Both the position numbers and the translations under genes were made by a program. Source: Kitasatospora sp. MAP5-34 (GTDB lineage: Bacteria; Actinomycetota; Actinomycetes; Streptomycetales; Streptomycetaceae). Taken from it: a stretch of 64,000 nt of DNA. Within the stretch, counting starts at the first letter, position 1, and each line of letters starts with the position of its first letter. The stretch is from positions 1-64,000 of the forward strand of contig NZ_JARXZC010000020.1 in NCBI RefSeq assembly GCF_029894335.1, written 5' to 3'. Shown here piece after piece: positions 27,344 through 36,550 of the stretch. The notes beneath the pieces were generated by a model, which saw only the letters and a list, made by a program, of their open reading frames with translations, had not been told where the DNA came from and did no database searches.

Positions 27344-30097
27344 TCAGTGCGCAGCGACCTCCCAGTTCGCGCCGACGCCCACCGACACGTCCAGCGGCGC
27401 GCGCAGCGGATACGCTCCGGCCATCTGCTCGCGGACGATGGACTCGACCTGTTCGCGCTCGCCCGGCGCCAGCTCGAGGACGATTTCGTCGTGGACCTGG
27501 AGCAGCATCCGGGTCTTGACGCCGGCCTCCGTCAGGGCCCGGTCGACCTTCAGCATCGCGATCTTGACGATGTCGGCCGCCGAGCCCTGGATCGGGGCGT
27601 TGAGGGCCATCCGCTCGGCCATCTCGCGGCGCTGGCGGTTGTCGCTGGTCAGATCGGGCAGGTAGCGGCGGCGGCCGAGCAGCGTCTCGGTGTAGCCGAT
27701 GGCGCGGGCCTCCTCGACGACGCGGTGCAGGTAGTCGCGGACGCCGCCGAAGCGCTCGAAGTAGGTGTCCATCAGGCCCTGGGCCTCGCCCGGCTTGATG
27801 CCGAGCTGCTGCGAGAGCCCGTACGCGGAGAGCCCGTACGCGAGGCCGTAGGACATCGCCTTGATCTTGCGCCGCATCTCGGCGTCGACCGAGCCGTTGG
27901 AGACGTTGAAGACCTGGGACGCGACGGTGGTGTGCAGGTCCTCGCCGCTGGCGAAGGCTTCGAGCAGCGCCTCGTCCTCGGAGAGGTGGGCCATGATGCG
28001 CAGCTCGATCTGCGAGTAGTCGGCGGTGAGCAGCGACTCGTAGCCCTCGCCGACCACGAAGGCGCGTCGGATCATCCGGCCCTCCTCGGTGCGGACGGGG
28101 ATGTTCTGCAGGTTCGGGTCCTGCGAGGAGAGGCGGCCGGTGGCGGCGACCATCTGGTTGAAGGTGGTGTGGATCCGGCCCTGCGGCGAGACCGTCTTGA
28201 GCAGGCCCTCGACGGTGGTGCGCAGCTTGGCCTGGTCGCGGTGGCGGAGCAGGATGACGGGCAGTTCGTTGGTGGTCTGGGTGGCCAGCCAGGTGAGCGC
28301 GTCGGCGTCGGTGGTGTACCCGGTCTTGATCTTCTTGGTCTTGGGGAGGGCCAGCTCGCCGAAGAGGATCTCCTGCAGCTGCTTGGGCGAGCCGAGGTTG
28401 AAGGGGCGCCCTGCGGCGGCGTGCGCCTCCTCGACGACCCGCTGGATCTCGGTGGCGAACTGGGCCTCGATGGTGGTCAGCCACTCGCGGTCGGCGGCGA
28501 TGCCGGTGCGCTCCATCCGGGCGAGCAGCTCGGCGATGGGCAGCTCCATCTCGTGCATCAGCTCGGTCGCGCCGACCTCGGCGAGCCGGGTCTCGAAGTG
28601 CGCGGCGAGGTCGAGGACGGCGCGGGCCTGCGTCATCAGGGCCTGGGCGCCGGCCGTCGGGTCGTGCTCGGGCGCGTCGAAGGAGAGCTGGCCGCTCTCG
28701 GCCTCGGCGGCGGCGGCGAGCGAGCGGAAGAGGTACTCCTCGGCGAGCACGTCCAGGGTGAAGGTGCGGCGGCCGGGCTTGTCGAGGTACGCGGCGAGGG
28801 CGGTGTCGGCGGTGACGCCGGCGATCTGCCAGCCCTGCTCGGCGAAGGCGCGCATCACCTGCTTGGCGATGTGCAGCGCCTTGGGCCGCTCGGGGTCGGC
28901 GAGCCAGGCGGCGAAGGCGCGTTCGTCGGCCTCGTCGAGCTCGGCCGGGTCGAACCAGGCGGCGGTGTCCCCGACGGCCAGCGCGATCTCCTGGACCCGG
29001 CCGCTGCCGAGCGCCCACTCGTAGACGGCGGCGACGGCGATCCGGTGGCCCTCGGTGTGCTGGTCGAGCCAGGCGGCGAGCGCACCGGGCTCGGTGAGCA
29101 GCTCACCCTCGACGGCCAGGCCGGGCGAGGCCGCGACCTCCTCGGCGAGTTCGACGCCGCCCGGGTCGACGCCGTAGACGCGCTCGCGGAAGTTGGGGTT
29201 GCGGAACTCCAGGCTCTCCAGCAGCTGGCCGACGGCCTCCCGGTCGAACGGGGTGCGGGCCAACTCTGGAACGGTGAGCGGGAGTTCCACCTCGCGGACC
29301 AGCTCGGTGAGCACCCGGTTGCGCTTGACGGAGTCGAGGTGCTCGCGGAGCTTCTCGCCGATCTTGCCCTTGACCTCGTCGGCGCGGGCGACCAACTCGT
29401 CGAAGGAGCCGAACTGGTTGACCCACTTCGCGGCCGTCTTCTCGCCGACGCCGGGGATGCCGGGGAGGTTGTCCGACGGGTCACCGCGCAGCGCGGCGAG
29501 ATCCGGGTACTGGGACGGCGTGACGCCGTACTTCTCGGCGACCTTCTCGGGGGTGTAGCGGGTGAGTTCGGAGACGCCCTTGGTGGGGTAGAGCACGGTG
29601 ACGCGCTCGCTGACCAGCTGGAGCGCGTCCCGGTCGCCCGTGACGATCAGGACGTCGAAGCCCTCGGCCGCGGCGGCGGTGGCAAGAGTCGCGATGACGT
29701 CGTCCGCCTCGAAGTTCTCCACGGACATCCGGGGGATCCTCATCGCGTCGAGCAGCTCGTGGATCAGGCCGATCTGGCTCTTGAACTCGTCGGGCGTCTT
29801 GGCGCGGTTCGCCTTGTAGTCGGGGAACTCCTCGGAGCGGAAGGTCTTCCGGGAGAGGTCGAAGGCCACCGCGAGGTGGGTCGGCTGCTCGTCCCGCACG
29901 GTGTTGGCGAGCATCGAGGCGAAGCCGTACACCGCGTTGGTGGGCTGACCTGTGACGGTGTTGAAGTTCTCCACCGGCAGGGCGAACCACGCCCGGTAGG
30001 CCATGGAGTGTCCGTCGAGCAGCATCAGCCTGCCACTCGCCGCACTCTTCCCTGCACTCTGCGTAGCCACGTCAACGTCCGTTCCTGCCGATTCCAC
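27344..30097 (-). CDS. polA: DNA polymerase I
   Basis: 917 residues. The N-terminal 5'-3' exonuclease domain (about 22-320) begins LMLLDGHSMAYRAWFALP and includes FEADDVIATLA and GDPSDNLPGIPGVGEKTAAK. The middle region (about 330-520) looks like a degenerate 3'-5' exonuclease domain, as in other actinobacterial PolA. The polymerase domain has motif A ADYSQIELR (about 692), motif B RRKIKAMSYGLAYG and motif C QVHDEIV (about 868-870). It acts in repair and Okazaki-fragment processing. I use a GTG start at 30097; an internal GTG 10 codons later is possible. It is divergent from the thioesterase gene. Confidence 0.95.
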   Translation of the reverse strand: MESAGTDVDVATQSAGKSAASGRLMLLDGHSMAYRAWFALPVENFNTVTGQPTNAVYGFASMLANTVRDEQPTHLAVAFDLSRKTFRSEEFPDYKANRAKTPDEFKSQIGLIHELLDAMRIPRMSVENFEADDVIATLATAAAAEGFDVLIVTGDRDALQLVSERVTVLYPTKGVSELTRYTPEKVAEKYGVTPSQYPDLAALRGDPSDNLPGIPGVGEKTAAKWVNQFGSFDELVARADEVKGKIGEKLREHLDSVKRNRVLTELVREVELPLTVPELARTPFDREAVGQLLESLEFRNPNFRERVYGVDPGGVELAEEVAASPGLAVEGELLTEPGALAAWLDQHTEGHRIAVAAVYEWALGSGRVQEIALAVGDTAAWFDPAELDEADERAFAAWLADPERPKALHIAKQVMRAFAEQGWQIAGVTADTALAAYLDKPGRRTFTLDVLAEEYLFRSLAAAAEAESGQLSFDAPEHDPTAGAQALMTQARAVLDLAAHFETRLAEVGATELMHEMELPIAELLARMERTGIAADREWLTTIEAQFATEIQRVVEEAHAAAGRPFNLGSPKQLQEILFGELALPKTKKIKTGYTTDADALTWLATQTTNELPVILLRHRDQAKLRTTVEGLLKTVSPQGRIHTTFNQMVAATGRLSSQDPNLQNIPVRTEEGRMIRRAFVVGEGYESLLTADYSQIELRIMAHLSEDEALLEAFASGEDLHTTVASQVFNVSNGSVDAEMRRKIKAMSYGLAYGLSAYGLSQQLGIKPGEAQGLMDTYFERFGGVRDYLHRVVEEARAIGYTETLLGRRRYLPDLTSDNRQRREMAERMALNAPIQGSAADIVKIAMLKVDRALTEAGVKTRMLLQVHDEIVLELAPGEREQVESIVREQMAGAYPLRAPLDVSVGVGANWEVAAH

Positions 30098-30219
30098 TGC
30101 CGGTCACTGATCCTATGGCCCATCACCGACAAGTCCTTCGACCACACGGGCCCCGGTCGTACGATCACTGGCAGCAGGCACCACCCGACCCGCGCCCGAC
30201 CCTCGACGGCAGGAGCACC

Positions 30220-30672
30220 ATGACCGACCCGGCCCCGGTTCTGAAAGTCCCGCAGGACGTCCTCGACCACTTCTCGAAGCTCGGCGTCGACCCGTCCACG
30301 TTCAGCGGCGGCCTGCTCGGCGAGAAGCTCGGCCTGCGGATCGTCGAGGCGTCCGGGGACCGGGTGGTCGGCACGATGCCGGTCGAGGGCAACCAGCAGC
30401 CGTACGGGCTGCTGCACGGCGGGGCCTCCGCCGCGCTCGCCGAGACGCTCGGCTCGATCGGGGCGATGCTGCACGCCGGACCCGGCCGGTACGCGGTCGG
30501 CGTCGACCTGAACGCCACCCACCACCGCTCGGCCACCTCCGGCCTGGTGACGGGCGTGGCGACCGCCGTCTTCAAGGGCCGGACGGCCGCCACCTACGAG
30601 ATCGCGATCACCGACGACACCGGGAAGCGGATCACCAGCTGCCGGCTCACCTGCATGCTGCGCGATCTCTGA
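30220..30672 (+). CDS. PaaI-family hotdog-fold thioesterase
   Basis: 150 residues, one hotdog domain. GNQQPYGLLHGGASAALAET is the PaaI/YdiI-type active-site segment, with the catalytic acidic residue in ALAE. The GVDLNATHHRSATSG block follows. It likely hydrolyses acyl- or aroyl-CoA thioesters in the cytoplasm; the substrate is unknown. AGGAG lies 5 bases before the ATG. It is divergent from polA, a neighbourhood I recall as conserved in Streptomyces. Confidence 0.88.
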   Translation: MTDPAPVLKVPQDVLDHFSKLGVDPSTFSGGLLGEKLGLRIVEASGDRVVGTMPVEGNQQPYGLLHGGASAALAETLGSIGAMLHAGPGRYAVGVDLNATHHRSATSGLVTGVATAVFKGRTAATYEIAITDDTGKRITSCRLTCMLRDL

Positions 30673-30724
30673 GGGACCGTCACCAGGCAGGGCCCGGCGC
30701 CGCCCCAAACCGTTATCAGCCCCA

Positions 30725-30789
30725 CCACCGCCCCCTCGTTTGTCCGCCGCCCCACCTGGGCAGGCCATGACCGGACGAGGGGGCGGTGG
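30725..30789. terminator. Large hairpin downstream of the thioesterase gene
   Basis: CCACCGCCCCCTCGT (30725-30739) and ACGAGGGGGCGGTGG (30775-30789) form a perfect 15-bp stem around a 35-base loop. A further TCCG/CGGA pairing lies inside the loop. It begins 53 bases after the thioesterase stop. It could be a terminator, but the loop is unusually large. The rest of this roughly 700-base intergenic region (30673-31371) shows no supported gene. Confidence 0.6.
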
Positions 30790-31024
30790 CATGTCCAAAA
30801 GCGGGCACGGGAGCAGCGGGCCGACCGGCCCTCAGGCGGCATCCGCTCCGGTCGCGGTGCGCCCGGGGCACAGCGCCGGCCGGGGCTGCCCGGCCGCACG
30901 ACGCGGGCCGGCCTTTCCCCGATGTAACGCTACGTAACACACGGGCAATGCAGGTTCTCGATCGGATCCGGGGACGGACAGTTCGCCCGACCTGTCCGAA
31001 AACCCGCGCAGCACCCGCCTGATA

Positions 31025-31087
31025 CCGATATCCGGACATCCGCGTCCGTTTCAGCCTTCCCGGACCGGTGTATCCGATATCCGGACA
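31025..31087. repeat. 14-bp direct repeat upstream of livK
   Basis: CCGATATCCGGACA occurs at 31025-31038 and again at 31074-31087, 49 bp apart. It lies about 285-350 bases upstream of livK, in a region of lower GC than its surroundings, and may be a regulator site. Confidence 0.55.
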
Positions 31088-31371
31088 CGGCCCTTATTAC
31101 CAGGCTTTCTCGGCGCACGGACCCTTCCGCCACCTGAGATCTCTTCTCACATCCAACGCCGGCTCAGGCCCCAACGCCCAGAATGTGAGACTACTCGGTC
31201 AGGTCCGCATAACAAGAGAATCACAGCATGCCCGCACCCCTGCCCGAGCCGCCGAAGCCGGTTTAGAGTCACGGCCAGTCACCGCGCCAACGGATTGAGC
31301 CCGGCCCCCAGCGCGCGACCCGGCACCCGGCCATGTCCGGCCCCGTGCCTTTCCTCAGAAAGGGAACCCTC

Positions 31372-32595
31372 GTGCGTAATCGTTCACTGCTCGTCGTGAG
31401 CCTCGCAGTCGTCGGAGCGCTCTCCGTCTCCGCCTGTGGCTCGCGCGGTGGAAGCAAGACCGGCACCGACAACGCGGGCGGGACCACCGTCACCATCGGC
31501 GTCGACGCCCCGCTCACCGGCGACCTCTCCGCCCTCGGCCTCGGCATCAAGAACTCGGCGGACCTCGCCGCCAAGCAGGCCAACGAGAAGAACGAGGTCC
31601 CCGGGGTCACGTTCAAGATCGAAGCCCTGGACGACACCGGCAAGCCGGCCCCCGGCCAGCAGAACGCCACCCAGCTCGTCGCCGACAAGACCGTCCTCGG
31701 CGTGGTCGGCCCGCTCAACTCCAGCGTCGCCCAGTCGATGCAGCAGATCTTCAACGACGCCAACCTGGTCGAGGTCTCCCCCGCCAACACCGGCGTCGCA
31801 CTCAGCCAGGGCGAGAAGTGGGCCACCGGCGTCAAGGCCCGCCCCTTCAAGTCCTACTTCCGCACCGCCACCACCGACGCCGTGCAGGGCCCGTTCGCGG
31901 CCCAGTACCTGATCGGCGCGGCGAAGAAGAAGGTCTTCCTGATCGACGACCAGAAGACCTACGGCGCCGGCCTCGCCGCCACCTTCAAGGGCGAGTTCAC
32001 CAAGCTCGGCGGCACCATCGTCGGTGAGGAGCACGTCAACCCCGACGACCGCGACTTCAGCGCCATCGTCACCAAGGTCAAGGCCGCCGGGGCCGACGCG
32101 GTCTACTACGGCGGCGAGTACCCGGCCGCCGGCCCGCTCTCCCAGCAGCTCAAGGACGCCGGCGTCAGCATCCCGCTGATGGGCGGCGACGGCATCCAGA
32201 GCGACGAGTTCATCAAGCTCAACAACAAGGCCGAGGGCGACCTCGCCACCTCCGTCGGCCTCCCCGTCGAGCAGCTGCCCTCGGCCGCCAAGTTCATCGC
32301 CGACTACAAGGCCGCCGGCTACAAGGACGCCTACGAGACCTACGGCGGCTACTCCTACGACAGCGCCTGGGCGATCATCGAGGGCGTCAAGGCCGTCGTC
32401 GCCGCCAACAACGGCAAGGTCCCCAGCGACGCCCGCGCCAAGGTCATCGCAGCCGTCCAGGCCGTCTCCTTCAACGGCGTGACCGGCACCGTCTCCTTCG
32501 ACGAGTACGGCGACACCACCAACAAGCAGCTCACCGTGTACGCCGTCAAGGCCGGTAAGTGGGCGGTGGAGAAGTCCGGCACCTTCGCCGGCTGA
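31372..32595 (+). CDS. livK: Branched-chain amino-acid ABC transporter substrate-binding lipoprotein
   Basis: 407 residues. It has a lipoprotein signal with lipobox VSAC and cysteine at about residue 22, then a Peripla_BP_6 domain starting VTIGVDAPLTGDLSALG. VVGPLNSSVAQSMQQIFND and FLIDDQKTYGAGLA are typical LivJ/LivK blocks. It is anchored outside the membrane and delivers substrate to LivHM. Leu/Ile/Val specificity is inferred from family and operon. The GTG start has GAAAGGGA about 6 bases upstream. A strong hairpin follows the gene, so it may be expressed above the downstream genes. Confidence 0.93.
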   Translation: MRNRSLLVVSLAVVGALSVSACGSRGGSKTGTDNAGGTTVTIGVDAPLTGDLSALGLGIKNSADLAAKQANEKNEVPGVTFKIEALDDTGKPAPGQQNATQLVADKTVLGVVGPLNSSVAQSMQQIFNDANLVEVSPANTGVALSQGEKWATGVKARPFKSYFRTATTDAVQGPFAAQYLIGAAKKKVFLIDDQKTYGAGLAATFKGEFTKLGGTIVGEEHVNPDDRDFSAIVTKVKAAGADAVYYGGEYPAAGPLSQQLKDAGVSIPLMGGDGIQSDEFIKLNNKAEGDLATSVGLPVEQLPSAAKFIADYKAAGYKDAYETYGGYSYDSAWAIIEGVKAVVAANNGKVPSDARAKVIAAVQAVSFNGVTGTVSFDEYGDTTNKQLTVYAVKAGKWAVEKSGTFAG

Positions 32596-32620
32596 CCCAC
32601 CTTCAAACACTGAACAACCC

Positions 32621-32649
32621 GCGCGGGGGCGCCACGAGCGCCCCCGCGC
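32621..32649 (+). terminator. Intercistronic hairpin between livK and livH (partial terminator)
   Basis: GCGCGGGGGCGC (32621-32632) and GCGCCCCCGCGC (32638-32649) form a perfect 12-bp stem with a CACGA loop. It lies 26 bases after the livK stop and 60 bases before livH. It probably attenuates or stabilises the message so that binding protein is made in excess. Confidence 0.75.
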
Positions 32650-32709
32650 CAGAGCCTGGGCTCTTACATCCACCCCCACCACGCGTATAACGCACACGGA
32701 GGCCGAGCG

Positions 32710-33639
32710 GTGAACCAACTACCGCAGCAGCTGGCCAACGGCCTGATCCTGGGAGCCCTCTACGGGCTCGTCGCGATCGGCTACACGATGGTCTACGGCA
32801 TCGTCCAGCTCATCAACTTCGCCCACGGCGAGATCTTCATGGTCGGCGGCTTCGGAGCCCTCACCGCCTTCCTCGCCCTCCCCGGCGGCACCACCCTCTG
32901 GATAGCCATCCCGCTCATGCTGGTGGCCGGCATCCTCGTCTCCGTCCTGGTCGCGATCGGCGCCGAACGCTTCGCCTACCGGCCGCTGCGCACCGCCCCC
33001 CGGCTCGCCCCGCTGATCACCGCCATCGGCCTCTCGATCGCGCTGCAGCAACTGGTCTTCTCCTTCTACCCGGACGCCAAGAAGGCCCGGGTCTTCCCGC
33101 AGATCCCCGGCTCGCCGTTCAACATCGCCGGCATGACCATCCAGCGCAGCGACCTCTTCCTGATCGTCGCCGCCCCCGTCTGCATGCTCGCCCTCGGCTG
33201 GTTCGTCACCAAGACCCGCTCCGGCCGCGCCATGCAGGCCACCTCGCAGGACCCCGACACCGCCAAGCTGATGGGCATCGACACCGACCGCATCATCGTG
33301 ATGGCCTTCGCCATCGGTGCCGCGTTCGCCGCCGTCGCCGCCGTCGCGTACGGGCTGCGCACCGGGCAGATCGACTGGCACATGGGCTTCGTCCTCGGCC
33401 TCAAGGCGTTCACCGCCGCCGTCCTCGGCGGCATCGGGAACATCTACGGCGCCATGCTCGGCGGGCTCGTCCTCGGCCTCGCCGAAGGACTCGCCACCGC
33501 CTACATCCAGCACGTCCCCGGCATGCAGCTCTTCGGCGGCGGTGCCTGGAAGGACGTCTGGGCCTTCGTACTCCTCATCGTCGTCCTCCTCGTGCGGCCG
33601 CAGGGCCTGCTCGGCGAGCGCGTCGCGGACAGGGCGTGA
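32710..33639 (+). CDS. livH: Branched-chain amino-acid ABC transporter permease LivH
   Basis: 309 residues with about eight hydrophobic helices. The start QLANGLILGALYGLVAIGYTM and LINFAHGEIFMVG are signature LivH sequences. GKAMQATSQDPDTAKLMGI-like sequence (here GRAMQATSQDPDTAKLMGI) is the cytoplasmic coupling loop contacting the ATPases. The GTG start follows GGAGG by about 8 bases. The stop overlaps the livM start (GTGA). Confidence 0.94.
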   Translation: MNQLPQQLANGLILGALYGLVAIGYTMVYGIVQLINFAHGEIFMVGGFGALTAFLALPGGTTLWIAIPLMLVAGILVSVLVAIGAERFAYRPLRTAPRLAPLITAIGLSIALQQLVFSFYPDAKKARVFPQIPGSPFNIAGMTIQRSDLFLIVAAPVCMLALGWFVTKTRSGRAMQATSQDPDTAKLMGIDTDRIIVMAFAIGAAFAAVAAVAYGLRTGQIDWHMGFVLGLKAFTAAVLGGIGNIYGAMLGGLVLGLAEGLATAYIQHVPGMQLFGGGAWKDVWAFVLLIVVLLVRPQGLLGERVADRA

Positions 33640-35570
33640 CCACCATGACGACCACCGAAACCACCCCGGTCATCCCGCTCCCGGCCGGCACCGCCCGCAT
33701 CCTGACCGCCGTCGGGGCCACCGCCACCGCCGCCTCCGCCTTCCTCGCCTGGACCTGGACCTCCGACTTCCCCGGCGACCTCACCGTCACCGGCTACCCC
33801 GGCGGCCTGCAGTGGCTCACCCTCGTCGCCGGCGCCCTCACCCTCGTCCTCACCCTCGCCTCGTACGGCCTGCGCGGCCTGCGCTGGACCAGCCCCACCC
33901 GCAGCGACAACGGCATCCTGCTCGCCGCCACCGGCGGCGCCGTGGTCACCTGGGGCACCCTGATCGCCATCGGCGTCGAACTCGGCGGCATGGCCAACCT
34001 CGAACCCGGCGGCTGGGTCGCGGGCGTCGCCTCCGCCCTCACCCTGATCGGCGCCCTCGGACTGCCGCTGGACCGGCACACCCGGCGGCCGCTGCAGGTC
34101 CTCAACAAGTGGTGGTTCACCGCCGTCCCCGTCACGCCGCTGCTCTACCTCGCGGCGACCGGCGTGGACTCCTCCCGCCCGGTCGCCCCCGTCCTCGTCG
34201 TCCTCGCCCAGGGCGGCCTGGCCGCCGCCGGTGGCGTCGTCCTGGTGCAGGCACTCATGCTGCTCCGCACCTGGCTCCGGCTCACCACGATCGAACGCCG
34301 GACCGCGCCGCCCCTCGAACTGCCCTCCTGGGTCGAGGTGCTGCTCATCATCGCGGCCTTCTCCGTCGGCCTGTTCGCCATCACCTTCGGCATCGACACC
34401 GAGTACGGCGAACTCTTCACCGGCTACCTCGTCCTGGCGGGCACCGGCGTCGCCGCACTCACCAAGTCCGGACTGATCGCCCGGCTGCGCGCCCTGACCG
34501 TCAAGCACCGCCCGGTCACCACCGGCGCCGCCTTCGCCGCCGCCGCCGGCTTCCCCTTCACCCAGAGCAGCGACCAGTACACCTCCGTCGCCACCAACAT
34601 CCTGATCTTCGCGACGGTCGCACTCGGCCTCAACATCGTGGTCGGCCTGGCCGGCCTGCTCGACCTCGGGTACGTCGCCTTCCTCGGCGTCGGCGCCTAC
34701 GCCGCCGCCCTGGTCTCCGGCTCCCCCGCCTCCCCGATCCACGTCGCGTTCCCGTTCTGGGGAGCCGTGCTGACCGGCGCGGCCGCCTCGATGATCTTCG
34801 GCGTACTGATCGGCGCCCCCACCCTGCGGCTACGCGGCGACTACCTCGCCATCGTCACCCTGGGCTTCGGCGAGATCTTCCGCATCACCATGAACAACCT
34901 CAACGGGACCACCGGACCGAACCTCACCAACGGCTCCAACGGCATCCCGCGCATCCCCGACCTGAACATCTTCGGCTTCGACCTCGGCAAGACGCACACC
35001 GTCTTCGGCATCGACCTCGGCCGGTTCTCCAACTACTACCTGCTGATGCTGATCGTCACCGCCTTCGTGGTGCTGGTCTTCTCCCGCGTCGGCGACTCCC
35101 GGATCGGCCGCGCCTGGGTCGCCATCCGCGAGGACGAGACCGCCGCCCAGGCCATGGGCATCAACGGCTTCCGGCTCAAGCTGCTCGCCTTCGCCCTCGG
35201 CGCCTCGCTGGCCGGCCTGGCCGGCACCGTACAGGCCCACGTCAGCTACACCGTCACCCCCGACCAGTACACCTTCGCCGAGGCCCTGCCGCCGAACTCC
35301 GCGTTCCTGCTGGCCGCCGTCATCCTCGGCGGCATGGGCACCATCAGCGGCCCGCTGCTCGGCGCCACCCTGCTCTTCCTCATCCCGAAGAAGCTCGAGT
35401 TCCTCTCCAACTACCAGCTGCTCGCCTTCGGCATCGCGCTCATCGTCCTGATGCGCGTCCGCCCCGAGGGCCTGATCGCCAACCGGCGCAGGCAGTTGGA
35501 ATTCCACGAGGCGGACATCCCGGCCCAGGCCGCCCCGAGCGACACCGCACTCACCAAGGCAGGGGCGTGA
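33636..35570 (+). CDS. livM: Branched-chain amino-acid ABC transporter permease LivM
   Basis: 644 residues, much longer than the 320-420 of typical LivM. Residues 1-about 310 contain several extra membrane helices (for example ILTAVGATATAASAFLAWTW and LIIAAFSVGLFAITFG). The canonical LivM core (NIVVGLAGLLDLGYVAFLGV onward) covers about 325-620. The coupling loop is GRAWVAIREDETAAQAMGIN. The extended N-terminal region resembles the long LivM of other actinobacteria. GTGA overlaps with livH and with livG indicate translational coupling. Confidence 0.93.
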   Translation: MTTMTTTETTPVIPLPAGTARILTAVGATATAASAFLAWTWTSDFPGDLTVTGYPGGLQWLTLVAGALTLVLTLASYGLRGLRWTSPTRSDNGILLAATGGAVVTWGTLIAIGVELGGMANLEPGGWVAGVASALTLIGALGLPLDRHTRRPLQVLNKWWFTAVPVTPLLYLAATGVDSSRPVAPVLVVLAQGGLAAAGGVVLVQALMLLRTWLRLTTIERRTAPPLELPSWVEVLLIIAAFSVGLFAITFGIDTEYGELFTGYLVLAGTGVAALTKSGLIARLRALTVKHRPVTTGAAFAAAAGFPFTQSSDQYTSVATNILIFATVALGLNIVVGLAGLLDLGYVAFLGVGAYAAALVSGSPASPIHVAFPFWGAVLTGAAASMIFGVLIGAPTLRLRGDYLAIVTLGFGEIFRITMNNLNGTTGPNLTNGSNGIPRIPDLNIFGFDLGKTHTVFGIDLGRFSNYYLLMLIVTAFVVLVFSRVGDSRIGRAWVAIREDETAAQAMGINGFRLKLLAFALGASLAGLAGTVQAHVSYTVTPDQYTFAEALPPNSAFLLAAVILGGMGTISGPLLGATLLFLIPKKLEFLSNYQLLAFGIALIVLMRVRPEGLIANRRRQLEFHEADIPAQAAPSDTALTKAGA

Positions 35571-36550
35571 ACAGCCACATGACCACCTCCACCGCCCCCG
35601 TCACCACCACCGGGGACCCCGTCCTCGAAGCGACCGGCGTCATCATGCGGTTCGGCGGCCTCACCGCCGTCAACAACGTCGACCTCACCGTCAACAGCGG
35701 CGAGATCGTCGGCCTGATCGGCCCCAACGGCGCCGGCAAGACCACCTTCTTCAACTGCCTCACCGGGCTGTACGTGCCGACCGAAGGCACCGTCAAGTAC
35801 AAGGGCACCGTCCTGCCGCCCAAACCCCACCTGGTCACCCAGGCCGGGATCGCCCGGACCTTCCAGAACATCCGGCTGTTCGCCAACATGACCGTCCTGG
35901 AGAACGTCCTGGTCGGCCGGCACAGCCGCACCAAGGAGGGCCTCCTCTCCGCCGTACTGCGCGGCCCCAAATACAAGCGCGCCGAGGCCGAGAGCCGCGA
36001 AAAGGCCATGGGACTCCTGGAGTTCGCCGGCCTCGCCGACAAGGCCGACCACCTCGCCCGCAACCTCCCCTACGGCGAACAGCGCAAGCTCGAGATCGCC
36101 CGCGCCCTCGCCAGCGAGCCCGGCCTCCTCCTCCTGGACGAACCGACCGCCGGCATGAACCCCCAGGAGACCCGGGCCGCCGAGGAGTTGGTCTTCGCGA
36201 TCCGGGACAGGGGTATCGCCATCCTGGTCATCGAGCACGACATGCGGTTCATCTTCAACCTCTGCGACCGGACGGCCGTCCTGGTCCAGGGCCAGAAGAT
36301 CGTCGAAGGCGACCGCGAGACCGTCCAGAGCGACGAACGCGTCATCACCGCGTATCTGGGTGCCCCGCTCGAAGGCACTGCCGAGGCTCCTGCGGCTGCG
36401 GACGCGGACGCGGATGCAATCGCGGACGCGCCGGCCGATCTGCCGGCAGAGGCAGCTGCGGATCCGGTCGAGGAAGCGGACGCAGAGCCAGCAGCGGAAG
36501 CAAGCACCGCCAGCGCTACCAGCACTACCGGTACGGAGGACGAGAAGTGA
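35567..36550 (+). CDS. livG: Branched-chain amino-acid ABC transporter ATPase LivG with acidic Ala-rich tail
   Basis: 327 residues. The ATPase core (about 15-268) has Walker A GLIGPNGAGKTTFFN, signature YGEQRKLEIARALA and Walker B LLLLDEPTAGMNP. The core ends at YLGAPL (about 263-268). It is followed by a tail of about 58 residues made mostly of Ala, Asp, Glu and Pro (PAAADADADAIADAPAD and similar), which ordinary LivG of about 255 residues lacks. Translation can start at GTG 35567, overlapping the livM stop, or at ATG 35579. The stop overlaps the livF GTG. Confidence 0.94.
   Translation: MNSHMTTSTAPVTTTGDPVLEATGVIMRFGGLTAVNNVDLTVNSGEIVGLIGPNGAGKTTFFNCLTGLYVPTEGTVKYKGTVLPPKPHLVTQAGIARTFQNIRLFANMTVLENVLVGRHSRTKEGLLSAVLRGPKYKRAEAESREKAMGLLEFAGLADKADHLARNLPYGEQRKLEIARALASEPGLLLLDEPTAGMNPQETRAAEELVFAIRDRGIAILVIEHDMRFIFNLCDRTAVLVQGQKIVEGDRETVQSDERVITAYLGAPLEGTAEAPAAADADADAIADAPADLPAEAAADPVEEADAEPAAEASTASATSTTGTEDEK

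Noticed and set aside
30740-30937. 65-codon plus-strand frame inside the large hairpin region before livK
   Set aside because: The sequence is low-complexity, the frame begins within the hairpin loop, and no ribosome binding site is present.
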